A stretch of DNA of 64,000 nt from Holothuria scabra (GCA_037179385.1 CM074188.1:19237318-19301317), one strand, 5' to 3'. Counted from the first letter of the stretch, positions 43,005 through 55,949 are shown. Notes: a model not told the origin generated them from the letters alone. Numbers and translations: made by a program.

Positions 43005-45596
43005 GATTCCTTGCCGCTGAAATGTAAGGCCTTTTTTCACATTGACATTGCTTTGCAATGTTTTTCAATTAACAGGGTGCCATAATGTGCCCACAAAGTA
43101 CACATGCAAGGCATCCAATCTTCCTACATTGAGATCCCTCTTGCCCGTTGTGAACCCAAATAACATTTGACCTCCAACAAAAACTTCTGGGACCATGTAT
43201 TCACTATGTGCTATCTACATGAAAAGCTACAGGACCCTACAAGTGACCTTTCTTGAAAGACTGTTCAGGAAAGCTTGTCAGGCCTTGAACATGCTGACAA
43301 ATGAACTTTGACCTTTGGGAAAATCAATAGGGATCATCTACTCAATATGACCGATCCACACTCTTAATATGAGCACAGTCACCTCTACCGTTCTTGAGAT
43401 ATTGGATTTATTTTGACCTTTTGACCTCTCGTGACCCCAAATGACCTTTAACCTCCACCAAAAACAATAGGGATCATCTACTCAATATGACCGACCCACA
43501 TAGCAAATATGAGCATAGTTACATGTACTGTTTAGGAGATATCGTGTTTATGAGGTTTTAACCTTTTGACCTCTCGTGACCCCAAATGACTTTAGATCTC
43601 CACCAAAAACAATAGGGATTATCTACTCAATATGGCCAACCCACAAACCAAATATGACATTAGTCACACTTACTCGTCTTGAGATACTGTGTTTACAAGC
43701 AATTTCTAAGGAATTTACCCATTGACCTCTCGTGATCCCAAATGCCCTTTGACCTCCATGAAAATCAATAGGGATCATCTACTCAATACGACCAACCCAC
43801 ACACCAAATATGAGCATAGTTACATGTACTGTTCTGCCGATATCGTGTTTATGAGGTTTTGATCTTTTGACCTCTCGTGACCCCAAATGACCTTTGACCT
43901 CCACCACAAACAATAGGGATCATCTACTCAATATGGCCGACCCACATACCAAATATGAGTATAGTTACATGTACTGTTCTTGAGATACCCTGTTTATGAG
44001 ATTTTGACCTATTGACCTCTCGTGACCCCAAATGACTTTAGATCTCCACCAAAAAACAATAGGGATCATCTACTCAATATGACCAACCCACACACCACAT
44101 ATGAGATTAGTCACACTTACTCTTCTTGAGATACCGTGTTTACAGGCAATTTCTAAGGAATTTACCCATTGACCTCTCGTGACCCCAAATGACCTTTGAC
44201 CTCCACGAAAATTAAAAGGGATCATCTACTTAATATGACCAACCCACAATCCAAATATGACCATAGTCACATGTACCGTTCTCAAGATATCGTATTTACA
44301 AGGTTTTGATCTTTTGACCTCTCGTGACCCCAAATGACCTTTGACCTCCACCACAAACAATAGGGATCATCTACTCAATATGACCGACCCACATACCAAA
44401 TATGAGCATAGTTACATGTACTGTTCTTGAGATACCCTGTTTATGAGGTTTTGACCTATTGACCTCTCGTGACCCCAAATGACCTTTGACCTCCACCAAA
44501 AAACAATAGGGATCATCTACTCAATATGACCAACCCACACACCACATATGAGATTAGTCACACTTACTCTTCTTGAGATACCGTGTTTACAGGCAATTTC
44601 TAAGGAATTTACCCATTGACCTCTCGTGACCCCAAATGACCTTTGACCTCCACGAAAATTAAAAGGGATCATCTACTTAATATGACCAACCCACAATCTA
44701 AATATGACCATAGTCACATGTACCGTTCTCAAGATATCGTATTTACAAGGTTTTGACCTTTTGACCTCTTGTGACCCCAAATGACCTTTGATCTCCACCA
44801 AAAACAATAGGGATCATCTACTCAATATGGCCAATACACACACCAAATACGAGATTAGTCACACTTAATCTTCTTGAGATACCGTGTTTACAAGCAATTT
44901 CTAAGGAATTTACCTATTGACCTCTCGTGACCCCAAATGACCTTTGACCTCCACGAAAATTAAAAGGGATCATCTACTTAATATGACCAACCCACAATCC
45001 AAATATGACCATAGTCACATGTACCGTTCTCAAGATATCGTATTTACAAGGTTTTGACCTTTTGACCTCTTGTGACCCCAAATGACCTTTGTTCTCCACC
45101 AAAAACAATAGGGATCATCTACTCAATATGGCCAATGCACACACCAAATACGAGATTAGTCACACTTACTCTTCTTGAGATACCGTGTTTACAAGCAATT
45201 TCTAAGGAATTTACCTATTGACCTCTCGTGACCCCAAATGACCTTTGACCTCCACGAAAATTGATAGGGATCATCTACTCAATATGACCAACCCACACAC
45301 CAAATATGAGCATAGTCACATGTACCGTTCTCAAGATATCATGTTTACAAGGTTTTGACCTTTTGACCTCTTGTGACCCCAAATGACCTTTGATATCCAC
45401 CAAAAACAATAGGGATCATCTACTCAATATGAACAACCCACACACCAAATATGAGGTTAGTCACACTTAATCTTCTTGAGATACCGTGTTTACAAGCAAA
45501 GCGTCACATACATACACACACACATACACACACACACACACATACACACGCACGACATCACCATCGCATAGATTCCTTGGCCTACGGCAAGGAATC
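43005..45596 (+). repeat. Satellite-bearing DINE/pearl-like element, copy C (complete)
   Basis: The head GATTCCTTGCCG (43005-43016, after the small hairpin AGCCAAAAGGCT) and the tail CGGCAAGGAATC (45585-45596) are perfect 12-bp inverted repeats. The core is an array of about fifteen units of 140-156 bp, followed by a CA/CATA microsatellite (45512-45550) and a terminal hairpin GATTCCTTG...CAAGGAATC (45571-45596). This is the best copy of the family in the window. Confidence 0.85.
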
Positions 45597-46130
45597 AATA
45601 AAAGAGGAAAAGGGAAGAGGAGGAAAAGAATAAAGAAAGAAAGGAACAGGGGAAGGGAGTAAAATGGAAGAGGAAGAATGAAAAGAATATACCCGAGGAA
45701 GCAGCACGTTTTAGCCTTGTTCTTTTCACTTTTGGTGACTTTTCACTTCTCTGCATTGGAAAAGTCAGGTCACGCAGATCCAGGATTTTGAGAAGGGGGG
45801 GTGGACACACTGTTGACAACCCATGGCTGGGGGGGAAGAGGTTGGGAAAACTTCCCCAAGAAAGCTTGAACTTTAGATGCCCTTCGATGCAATTTCCCAG
45901 CATCTGGGAAGCATATTTTCCATATTCCATAGGTTTTCCAAAAATTGTTTGTCAAAACTCATTGTTCATTGAAAAAGGGGGAGCGTGCGCATGGTGTGCC
46001 CCCTCCTGGATCTCCAGTTGGAGGGAAAATTTCCACCAGAAGAGCGAAATTTTCTCCAGCTTTGCGTGCACGTGCAAAAACAACACTGTTAAGCTGTGCA
46101 ACTTATCTGTTGAAGTTTGTAATAATCTAA
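45595..46130. other. Region right of copy C
   Basis: A purine-rich tract (45598-45690) is followed by unremarkable sequence with G-runs. ORFs on both strands overlap here without recognisable domains, and I call no gene. Confidence 0.5.
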
Positions 46131-46139
46131 AAGAGATTT

Positions 46140-46330
46140 ATTCAAATGCTAAATTCGCCAACTAGCCTAGTTGGCAAAATTGGCCAAAGTTAAGGAAATT
46201 TGCTAATCATTTGGCAAAGTTTGCAATCTAAAATACATTTACTCAAAAGCTAAGTTTGCCAACTAGTTGGCAAAATTTGCAAAGGTTGAACAGAAAATTT
46301 GCCAATTACCTGGCCAAGTTTGTATTCTAA
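46140..46330. repeat. Tandem units with GCCAACTAGTTGGC palindrome
   Basis: Two or more units of about 110 bp share AAATACATTTACTCAAA.GCTAA.TTTGCCAACTAG..GGCAAA; a further copy lies at about 47795-47900. GCCAACTAGTTGGC is a perfect 14-bp palindrome. Confidence 0.65.
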
Positions 46331-46394
46331 AATACGGCTCTAGAATTAGGGTCCGGAACTTACGTCATACGTGGATACGTATGCATAGTAATAT

Positions 46395-46420
46395 GGTTAG
46401 GGTTAAGGTTAGGGTTAGGG
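46395..46420 (+). repeat. Short interstitial telomere-like repeat
   Basis: GGTTAGGGTTAAGGTTAGGG continues for one more unit: about four TTAGGG-type units with one variant. It sits in a stretch rich in TACGTA, ATGCAT and GTATGCATA alternating purine-pyrimidine words (46370-46610). Confidence 0.8.
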
Positions 46421-47476
46421 ATATACTACACATACCAATATACGTGTACGTACATGCATATGCATATGTATGCATAGGTAGAGGGTTAGGGTGGGCTATA
46501 TGTAGGTGTATGCACACGTTGGAATATATACATCGTTGTACGTTTAAATATATGCACTTACGTATATGTATGCGTAATTACTTGGCTGTAGGGATAGGTA
46601 TATACTTGTATGAATGACGCCCCGACCATTTCAAAATGGTTATACAGAATGAAACAAACCTTAACACTGTCCTACTTGCCGTTTTCAAATGTTTAGTAAC
46701 CCACGGATGTATTTATACCCACAGTTCTTAATCCCCAATCCAAAATTTAGATAAAGAGAGATCGATTTAATTCGAAATTTTCTCTGTCGTCAACCTTGAA
46801 ATAGCACCGATAGTGACGAATTTTCCATATATGTAGTGTGTAACCATTTACGTTAACTTTGTACAGATGCGTATAGGTACCTACGCAGCAAGCCGTATGG
46901 TTTAGTCCTTGGTGCGAATCAACAGTGTAGCACAGAAGTGTTGAGCAACGGAGTCTGCTCAGCAGTAAGGCATTTTGGAGTCGTACACACACTACCGTGC
47001 AAAACTTATTTCGCTTGTTGGCCTAACCTGCCTAAGAAAGACGTTAAGTTTGGTCAAGTTATAAACACCATAAAATAACCTAATAACTTAGTTTATGCAC
47101 TAATCACATTAAACACGAGTAACTACGTCAGATGAAGGAGTACTTCGAGCAGTGTACACCAGAACGGGGTAATTTTCGTTATTTTGGGGGAGTAGTATTT
47201 CCAAATGTTAAAAATAAATATAAATGTAGGAACTAGTTGGGAAAAGCTTGAAAATTAATCACATTTAGATAAAAACGTACCTGAAATGGATTCATCATTG
47301 TGCAAAACGAACCACTGGATAGTTCCAACAGGGTTAGGCTCATATTACTTACGGCACTAATGTGCTACTTGGTAATTTTTGAGGATGCGTCATTCCTGGG
47401 CCTGCATCACTTTCGGTACCTTATATATACTGTTAGACAGTACTTATATTATTTGGAAACCCTCCCCTGGCCACGG

Positions 47477-47695
47477 CGCTCGTAGCGCAGTCGGCAAGCG
47501 CGCTCGTCTATATACCATACTGTGTTTACCGGTATGTTAGGGGTTCAAATCCTTGTTCAACCTTTGCTTTTCTTTCTTCCACAGCATTTACCATTCACTT
47601 TTTTCCACAGCACATTCATTATACTGGTCTTCTCCAGTGGAGAATAAAAAAGAAATGCATTTCACTGGAAAATAAAAAAAAAAAACTTTTGTTTT
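47477..47695 (+). mobile_element. tRNA-derived SINE, family S3
   Basis: GCTCGTAGCGCAGTCGGCAA is an A-box and GGGGTTCAAATCC a canonical B-box. The sequence ends in poly-A runs (47656-47695). The acceptor stem does not pair and the D-to-anticodon region is odd, so it is not a functional tRNA. Confidence 0.7.
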
Positions 47696-49722
47696 TCTCT
47701 GAAAAAAAAAATAGAGTTTCAGCGCCCTCTTTTAAGTTGGGAGTTGTTTAAAATGATGTCATTTCCGGGCACTGATTCTAGATTAGTACCCTAAAATACA
47801 TTTATTCAAGTGCTACTGTAAGTTCGCCAACTAGTTGGTGAAATTTGCAGAGGTTGAACAAAAAATTCGCTAGGCCTAATTAGTTGGCGAAATTTTATTT
47901 CACACAATTATAGACTGAAGAGAGAAGGGAAACACTTGTTTATGTGCGTTGTTTTTTTTTTGCACTTACTGTGATTAGGTGTATTTTTAAATTTAATCTT
48001 ACACAGACCTAAGTTAGGCCTAAAGAGTTAAAAAATGCTAAATTCAAATTTAATCCCCTAAGTAATTTGTCACTCCCCCACAAAAGTAAATGAGACAAAT
48101 CACCTTTACCGTTCCCCTTTTTAATGCTGGCTACAATCTATCAAACTATCTGCTGAGACACAACATTGGATGGGCGAGAAGGAGTTTAAAGGTAAGTTTG
48201 AGAGATCGTGAGGGCATTTTGACACCGTACCAGCGATTTTGTTACATTTGTTTTGTCGGCGGGGGATTGTAGGCTAGGCCTTACGTTGGGCATAACGTTA
48301 GGCCTTTTAGCAGGCGAGCTAGGCCTAGGGGCCTAGGCTTCAAATTACTGCATGGGTTACAAATCTTATTTATATGACGTACAATTCTAGGTTACTCACA
48401 TCACCAAAAGTACAGGTGTGGTTACAGTTCAACCTTTTTTCGGTAGCGCACTTCGTGAGACGAAATCTCGATAAATCATAATATCTTTTCACGACCCCAT
48501 ATTCAGCAAACTGCACTTGACTTGAGCCCAAGCTACGTACGTGTATATATGATATGCACACACACCATTTACACAAGGCCAAGTGCGATGTATGGAGTTT
48601 GTACGTAACACCTGTTCCGCTGTGGTGCGAATAAGCGCTGGCGTTGATCGACGAAATGAAGAATTTCACTTGGCGTCGTTCTTTACATTGTCTGTTGCCA
48701 TGGCAACTATTTGCTTTCAAATCTTGGTATCAGGAAAAATTAAACTACCCATGTACCATGGAATTTCGATGGAAGTGACATGTAGTGACGGGGGAGAGTA
48801 TAGCTAGCATCTCAAGTGACTGAATAAAAGCCGTATTTATGCCTTGCAGCCAGGACAGTTGTTTTGAGTGGATCCTCATCTCCAGATCCCCAGTTCGAAA
48901 CCAAAATTTGGTGATAAAAAGATTGAAACTAACATTGCAACATGTACTACTGTTCAGAAAATAAGAAAAGGTCATCATTTTGAAATTCAAAAGGGCGATT
49001 TCACATGACATAGTACAAAATTTAATGAAACCCGACTATTTCAAATTCATCACACCAAACTAGAGCAAGTGATTTGGATGATTTGGAGAAGGATCGTTTT
49101 TACAGTCTGTCAAATTTGTACTGACTCTTGTGGCTTGGCCTCAAGACCGCCATCTTGAAACATAAGCCATGTACTCAAAGAAAAAGTGACTGCAATTTAG
49201 GATGTTTCTCCAGTACTGGTAAAAGTTACCCTGCTAATGTCAAATATATCCCCTGTAAATACAATGAAAGTTTCTGGAAACCATCGCAATGGAATATTAA
49301 CGTGGTTAGCGCTAGTCACGGTACTGCTCCTATGATGAACTCATGCCATGAGAACATGGGTTATAGTTAATTGACCTATTACCACCACCTTAAAATCGAT
49401 ATTATTTGTTCCTGCAACAAAGTTTAGATATGGTATAGATTGCATTTATTTCACTGTATGGCAGGTGGATATTGCTTTCTTCAGTGATAGGGAATTTTTA
49501 CATAAATATAGATATGAGGAGGAATAGTAAGAAGTGCATTGACCCCTAGCCACCACTTTGGCACAGAAACAATATACATAGTGGAATGAATGAACACTGT
49601 ATCCTATTCATGTCGGATCCATCATGTAATTGCCCATTCTTTGTCCAAACACTACGTATGTATCTGAAAGCAGTAGGTCGAAGTGAGCAATTTAATTGGT
49701 TTAGTTAGTAATGCCCCCCCCC

Positions 49723-52163
49723 CCCTTACTCCAAATCCATATGGGCCAGATATGAAATTCCATATATGGGCCAGATATGGATTTCATATCTGTCCCATAT
49801 CTGCTGCAGATATGGGACTTATATCTGGGCTAGATAAAAAATTGGGCAGATATAACCTTGACCTGTGCCAGAACCAGATCTAATCCAAATATGGGCCAGA
49901 TAAAATTTTATCTGGATCAGGTCTTTATCTGGAACAGATATGAATACCATATATGGTTTGCATAAAGCTATTCCATACCGATCCCATATAAAGCAGTGCC
50001 ATATCTGTTTCAAATAAAGATTCACTGTATTGATCCCATATTAAGGAGACAAGTATGGTGCATATATGTCCCATATCTGGACCATTTATATATAACTGGA
50101 CCAAAATTTATTACTGCACCACCTTTGTGTAAAGCGTATCAGAAGCCTTCTGAGCCAGCAATATGTTAAGGGCTATCTGAACATCTATAACAAAGTTAAA
50201 TGCTCATTGTATAACATTGAATTAAGTATATTTGAAGTTGTTAAATTAGCAGTGAAGAAAAAAACTGCTTTGAAATTCCTACTTTTAAATGTTTACACTG
50301 CATTGCTGGTTTAAATTATCATATGGGACAATATCCCAACATACATTTTGTTGAACGTGTCATGATTTTTCACATATTTCTTCTTTAATCACAATAAAAA
50401 GAAAATCAGGGTCCTAAATTCCTGAACACGCCCACATTGGAAAGTCATTTGCATATGTTAGTATAATATGGCTGAATATGGTTTGAATGTTCTGATTTTG
50501 GTTTGCTGATACTTGGTCAGCTTCAAGAAAAAGTCTTTATGTAGGACAGGTACCAAATTCAACCAAAAGGTATTAATATGGTTATGCAAAACTTTATATG
50601 AAATTCTGTCATGGTATTTTAATCAGTTATAGCTGGCTTGATATGGCCATATTAAACTTTATTTGCATATCTGGGAAGGCTTTTCATCAATTTATATCTG
50701 GCTTGATATGGCCATATAAAACTTAATTTGCATATCTGGAAAGGGATTGAATCAAGTTATATCTGGCTTGATATGGCCATATAAAACTTCATTTGCATAT
50801 CGGGAATTGCATTTCATGAAGTTATATCTGGCTTGATATACAATTAAATTTGATTTGCTTATCTGAACAGGGATTGAATCAAGCCTATATGATCCATGGG
50901 CGTCCGGAAGGGGGGCACTTGCCCCCCCCCCCCCCCGGAAAATCAAACTTGTGAAAAAAATTAAAAAATGAAATAAGAAAAAATTAAAGATAAATCATCA
51001 AAATATCTTCACTCACAGCGTCATTTTCTACTCGTGAAATGTGCGGACATTTGACCAGGAATAGCAAAAGAGAAGATGGTATGCTGAATAGTGAAATCGT
51101 AATTTGGGGACCATCATTCGTGACATCTATTGGAAATTTATAATTGTAAAAACTATGCCAAAATTGTACTAGTTGTCAGGTTTGTAGTGTGCATATGGCA
51201 TCCGACTATTGATGAATGCGTTGGTCTTGGTTTGGTCCCATGCTGAACTCAAGTGGCGACGCGCAGATGTAACTGGTATATACAAGGTGAATATGGGGGA
51301 GGGGGGGTATGATTCATAATTGGGTAACGGATATAGGCCTATATAGGCTGTTTGACAGCGTAAGTTTTATCGTGCATAGGCGTGCAAGGCCGTGACAGAG
51401 AGGCAGATTTCCCTTCAGCAATTTTTTACATTGAAAATTCTAAAAATCTAAAAATTACAGACATGAAATTCCTGTTTCAGGGCTGGGTACATGCAGCTTA
51501 TAACACTCGCCGAGTGTCGTTTCCGGCCATCTGGAGGGTTTTTAAGGCCCAAAATTTTCTTGTACGCTCCGCGCCAACCGATGGTGGCGCTCCGCTTAGA
51601 TAGTGTACACAATTCAATCATCCATGAATGACCTAAATTGCCCCCCCCCCCCCCTGTAAAAATTTCTGCGGACGCCCATGCCCAAGTTATATCTGGCTTG
51701 ATATAGCCATATAAAATTTTATTTGCATATCTGGACAGGGATTGATTCAAGTTATATCTGGCTTGATATGGCCATATAAAACTTTATTTGCATATCTGGG
51801 AAGGCATTTCATCAAGTTATATCTGGCTTGATATGGCCATATCAAACTTTATTTGCATATCTGGGAAGGCATTTCATCAATTTATATCTGGCTTGATATG
51901 GCCATATAAAACTTTATTTGCATATCTGGGAAGGCATTTCATCAATTTATATCTGGCTTGATATGGCCATATAAAACTTTATTTGCATATCTGGAATTGC
52001 ATTTCATGAAGTTATATCTGGCATGATATGGCCATATAAAACTTGATATATTATATCAAGGCATTTAAATCTGGCTGTATATCTGGCTTGATATGGCCAT
52101 ATAAAGTCTGTATTTAACCAGATATATCCAGATATCAATCCTTATCTGGATTTGGAGTAAGGG
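49723..52163. mobile_element. TIR element carrying a 65-bp satellite, interrupted by another element
   Basis: CCCTTACTCCAAATCCA (49723-49739) and its exact reverse complement (52147-52163) are 17-bp terminal repeats. The interior has ATATGGGCCAGATATG-type words, then a tandem array with 65-bp period (ATATCTGGCTTGATATGGCC, CATATAAAACTTTATTTGCA) in two blocks, 50620-50890 and 51681-52110. The blocks are split by the 50895-51680 insertion. No protein-coding content is visible, so it is non-autonomous. Confidence 0.8.
50895..51680. mobile_element. Nested 786-bp element with poly-C/poly-G ends
   Basis: The ends CATGGGCGTCCG (50895-50906) and CGGACGCCCATG (51669-51680) are perfect 12-bp inverted repeats, each followed inboard by a G/C homopolymer run. 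The interior contains one minus-oriented copy of the GGAGCGCCACCATTGGTTGG module (51561-51603). It splits the 65-bp satellite array, so it is younger than the array. Confidence 0.75.
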
Positions 52164-52234
52164 CCTATAAGGTAACTGTCGAGCTAAGGGGTGAGGTGAT
52201 TGAGTGATGGAAGTGCCTAAATCAGTTGACCGTA

Positions 52235-52530
52235 AAAGGCAGTCATTCGTCACCCCAAACTACAGTTTCAGTATACATATATCAAAACTCTCAATTGGTA
52301 CAGCTCTTTGATTGGCATCACATTCAAACAATGCATCAAATTACACAGCATGGGCACTGAGAGTGTCTTAATTACACATTATGGACTTGTATGGCCACTG
52401 GGACAAGCCATGAAGCAATAAAACTAGGACTGTGTCTGGATAAAGATGAGTTTTAGATAAATGTGGGAGGGGCTAGAAGTAAGTAGGTTTGGAGAATTGG
52501 AACTGTTTGGGATGATGAAAATATGCCTTT
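52235..52530 (-). mobile_element. MITE family M2, copy 2
   Basis: AAAGGC(A)GTC..TCACCCCAAAC at 52235 and GTTTGGGATGATG..GCCTTT ending at 52530 form the terminal inverted repeats. The interior matches the reverse complement of 6704-7005 along its length. 296 bp versus 302 bp. Confidence 0.8.
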
Positions 52531-53832
52531 AAGTACCACCTTAGAATAGATCCAAAATGTACTAAACAAAGTTTAGGACTGCTGAAAATTGCATCCCAGT
52601 GTACAAACAAACGAGTGGTCATTTCTTTCTTGATCGAAAATTCTGTATCAAAGATAGATATGAGGAGAAAATAGTACATTGACCCCTAGCCGCCATCTTG
52701 GTTTACAAACTATGTGTATAAAAAAGAGTGCCCTTGTCCTGGGTTGCATCTTCTGGTGCCATCTGACCAAATTTCGCAGTTGTTCTTATCGAAAATGAGC
52801 ATTAAATGCTGGAATTCGAGAAAATGGGCCAAAACTGCATTGACCGTTGGCGGCCATCTTGGATTTGATACAAGATGTCTGAAAATCAACACAAGCATGT
52901 AATCTTGTAATCAAAGTCCTGAATGTTATGTTTAAAACCCAAAGTGTGCAATATTGGTGTTATTTGGGCCCAATCAATTGTACTATTTGAGCTGATGTGA
53001 AGTGAGAACAGGGTGAAATACTATTTGAGGTACAAAATTTTATTTCCTGAAATGTCAAATTGTTAACTTTGAAAGACTGTAACTTTCGTTTTTAAAAAGC
53101 AATAACCTTGGTATTATAATAAAATAGTACCTATGTATAAGAAACATTTTTAGGAAAGTTTCAATATATTATCTTAAGATTTGTAGAAAATATGAAGAAA
53201 TAAGAAAATTAATGTAATCTTAATTTCGGGAAAAATTGGCTAAAATTAACACGTTTTGCCCCAAAATATTATTTAATTCAGCATTATACCCATCACCTAT
53301 GGTATCATTTGATAGGAAATTTAATTGTCTTTCATATGACAGCTTACGCGTTTTGATAGGAGGTTCTATCAAAGTTTTATTATCAAACATAATGATGCCT
53401 ACTTAAACATGGCCGCCATTTTGAAAAATGGCCCCCAGACCTACTAGCAACGGATGGTGCACGGCAGACTCACATATCTGAACATCCCAGGTGACTCGCT
53501 TCATGCTGATATACTACGTTATTAGTACCTAGTTCATCTACCCCAAGGCCCTGGACTGCCGGTCTATAAAAAAGTTAAAGAAACTGGTTAACGTCACAAG
53601 GATATCCTGTTTAAATTTGAGTAGCAAAATGAAAATTTTCGACCAAGATGTTAGAAAGAATCATTACTTAAACCATAGAGTTCCTCTGAATTTACAGGCC
53701 GATGTTGGATCTGCAAATTTGCTAAGCAAAAGTGCAGTGGCACAGAAATTGCATTAGTGAAACTATCTTATGCGGCTTTCCTATATTTTAATAAAGGAAT
53801 TATCTGTAAATGTTGCAAACATAAGTACAATT

Positions 53833-54060
53833 CAGGGGCGGATCCAGGATTTTTCGTTAGGGGGTGGGGGCGCTGACGCTCAGTCATCTGCCCGAACGAA
53901 TATCGAAGCGGAGCGCCACCATTGGTTGGCGCGGATCGCGTACAGAAAATTTTGAAAAATCGCGACACCTCAGATAGCCGGAAATAGGATTTCCCAGGCT
54001 TGTAAGTAGAACCAAAACAGTCGTTACTTTGAGCTTTTGTTTGCCAAAAATGTTCCCTTC
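53833..54060 (+). mobile_element. hAT-like left end with palindromic module
   Basis: CAGGGGCGGATCCAGGATTT is a terminus style I associate with hAT-like elements. It is followed by GGGGGCGCTGACG and the module GCGGAGCGCCACCATTGGTT at about 53905. I could not find its matching right end. Confidence 0.5.
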
Positions 54061-55949
54061 AATTAAAAAAGAGAAAATTGCAAAAAACTTGCTTCATGAA
54101 CTAAAGCAAAACTTACTTGATCTTGATTTAAGCTAAGATCACTCTTTTAACACTTTTGATGAAATAGCTTTCCAAAAATATGTCGTAATGTTATAGGACC
54201 GGAAAAAGGTGGTCCAAAGATAAGGGGGATCCTTACACAATGTACAGAGGAGAGAATCTTTCCTTTTTTAATTTTGAATAAAACTTCGTTACAATCTATA
54301 ATTCTGTGAACGTAAAGAACTGAAAGAATTGAATTTTGGGGTCTCCAACAGCTTCAAAGACGATGGTGAGAATATCTGACAAAGAATACGATGCACTGCT
54401 GTAAGATTCATATTTGAGATCGCAGTAGCTTTTAAAATCTTTTTCTTGATGAAATACACAACGTTATTGTCATGTGCATGAGAGATAAACATTGTTAAAC
54501 CTTTTGCGTTATCATTGATTTAATTAGTGGCATGAAGATTCAGTCTCCATTCCCTCAGGATAGCAGAATTTTTCCATAATACAATGTAAAAGGAAAAAAA
54601 CTAGTAAAGTTACATTTATGGCAGAAATCATTCTAATTAAGCACTCAGTCGACTCTCTCATTAAAAAAATTACTTTGTAAGTTTTAGATAAGATAGATAA
54701 GTTTATTGTCAATTTTAATAAGAACTATTCAAAATATATTGATAGCATACACATCCGGAGGGCGTAAAATCAGATCAAGTGCAACAGACATCTTAAATAC
54801 TTGTTTTCAATGATAACATATTCATTGGAAAGGATACATCAAAGCACATATATTCCGCCATATTTCTTGAGCTTACTCTCAATCAAAACTTTCCAAAAAG
54901 CAAAGCCATCCTGAAAATAATATTTTTTCCTCATTTACACTTTGCGCTATTAGCAAAAGAGCATAATGCGACCATTCCTAAACCACCTTCACATTTTGCA
55001 CATATTAGAACAGAACGTTTCCCCTGATTGTCTGGTTTGTGTGACCCATTAAATTGATATGAAATACGCTATAGTTCATGAAAAAGGAAGAAACGGAATC
55101 AAAGATTGTATAAAATAATTGAACATAAACATTAGGTTCATGTGAAGTTTGGCCATGCGCTTTTTATACATTCTATATACATCGTGACCAGTAACGTAAC
55201 TTTCATCTTTCAGAGTCTTATTTTGTGTTGAATGGTTTTTAGAACGAACATGTATGTGAATAATATGGCACAGCCTTTACCGCAAAAAAAGAAGAAATTA
55301 ATCCCAAGTTTTGATCGATGCTATAATCAGTACACTAAAGTAATTGTAAAAAGTTAGGCTGGATCCAACCCAGCTGATGTTTACAATTGTTCGGTACAAA
55401 TGTCGATTGAATTTATTCTCAAATATCTCAAAAATGCATGGAGGCGTAATTTATTTCTAATGTTCATGAAAATTAATCTTTTCTCTGTGTGAAGCTAATT
55501 CGAGTAGTTTATATCACTTTTTACACGATCTTTACTATGTCTTGAGTTTATACAGAGAATTTCAGAAATTTTGTCACTAGTCTACATTTCCCGAAATTGA
55601 CCAATTTTCCCGAATTCCTCGAAATTAACTTGAAAGGAATGGGATTGCAACTGATAGCATAATTTATATTTTCATACAGTTTGAACTGCCATTATCGATG
55701 GTGCGTAGCCTATGGACATTTTCACAGTTCTTTTGTTTTTCCATGACACGTAGGCGGGATTACGGGGGGGGGACACCTGCCCCACACTTTTTCCATAGCT
55801 TAGTTTTTTTCACGTCTAAGTCTGGTTGCTTTTGCTACAGAAATACAAACTGGAACTGACAGAGCTTCGCGAGTGATACTTAATTAAGTTTTATAATGTT
55901 TAAACAGGTAATATACTGCATTGAAAACTAAAAAAAAACATTCTTCCAA

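Noticed and set aside
47280..47310. 5' UTR exon donor (GTACGT) for laminin
   Set aside because: It is only a donor-like word 7.6 kb upstream with no other support; mentioned but not called.
47477..47565. Functional tRNA gene
   Set aside because: A- and B-boxes are good, but the acceptor stem does not pair and a poly-A-tailed body follows, so it is a SINE.
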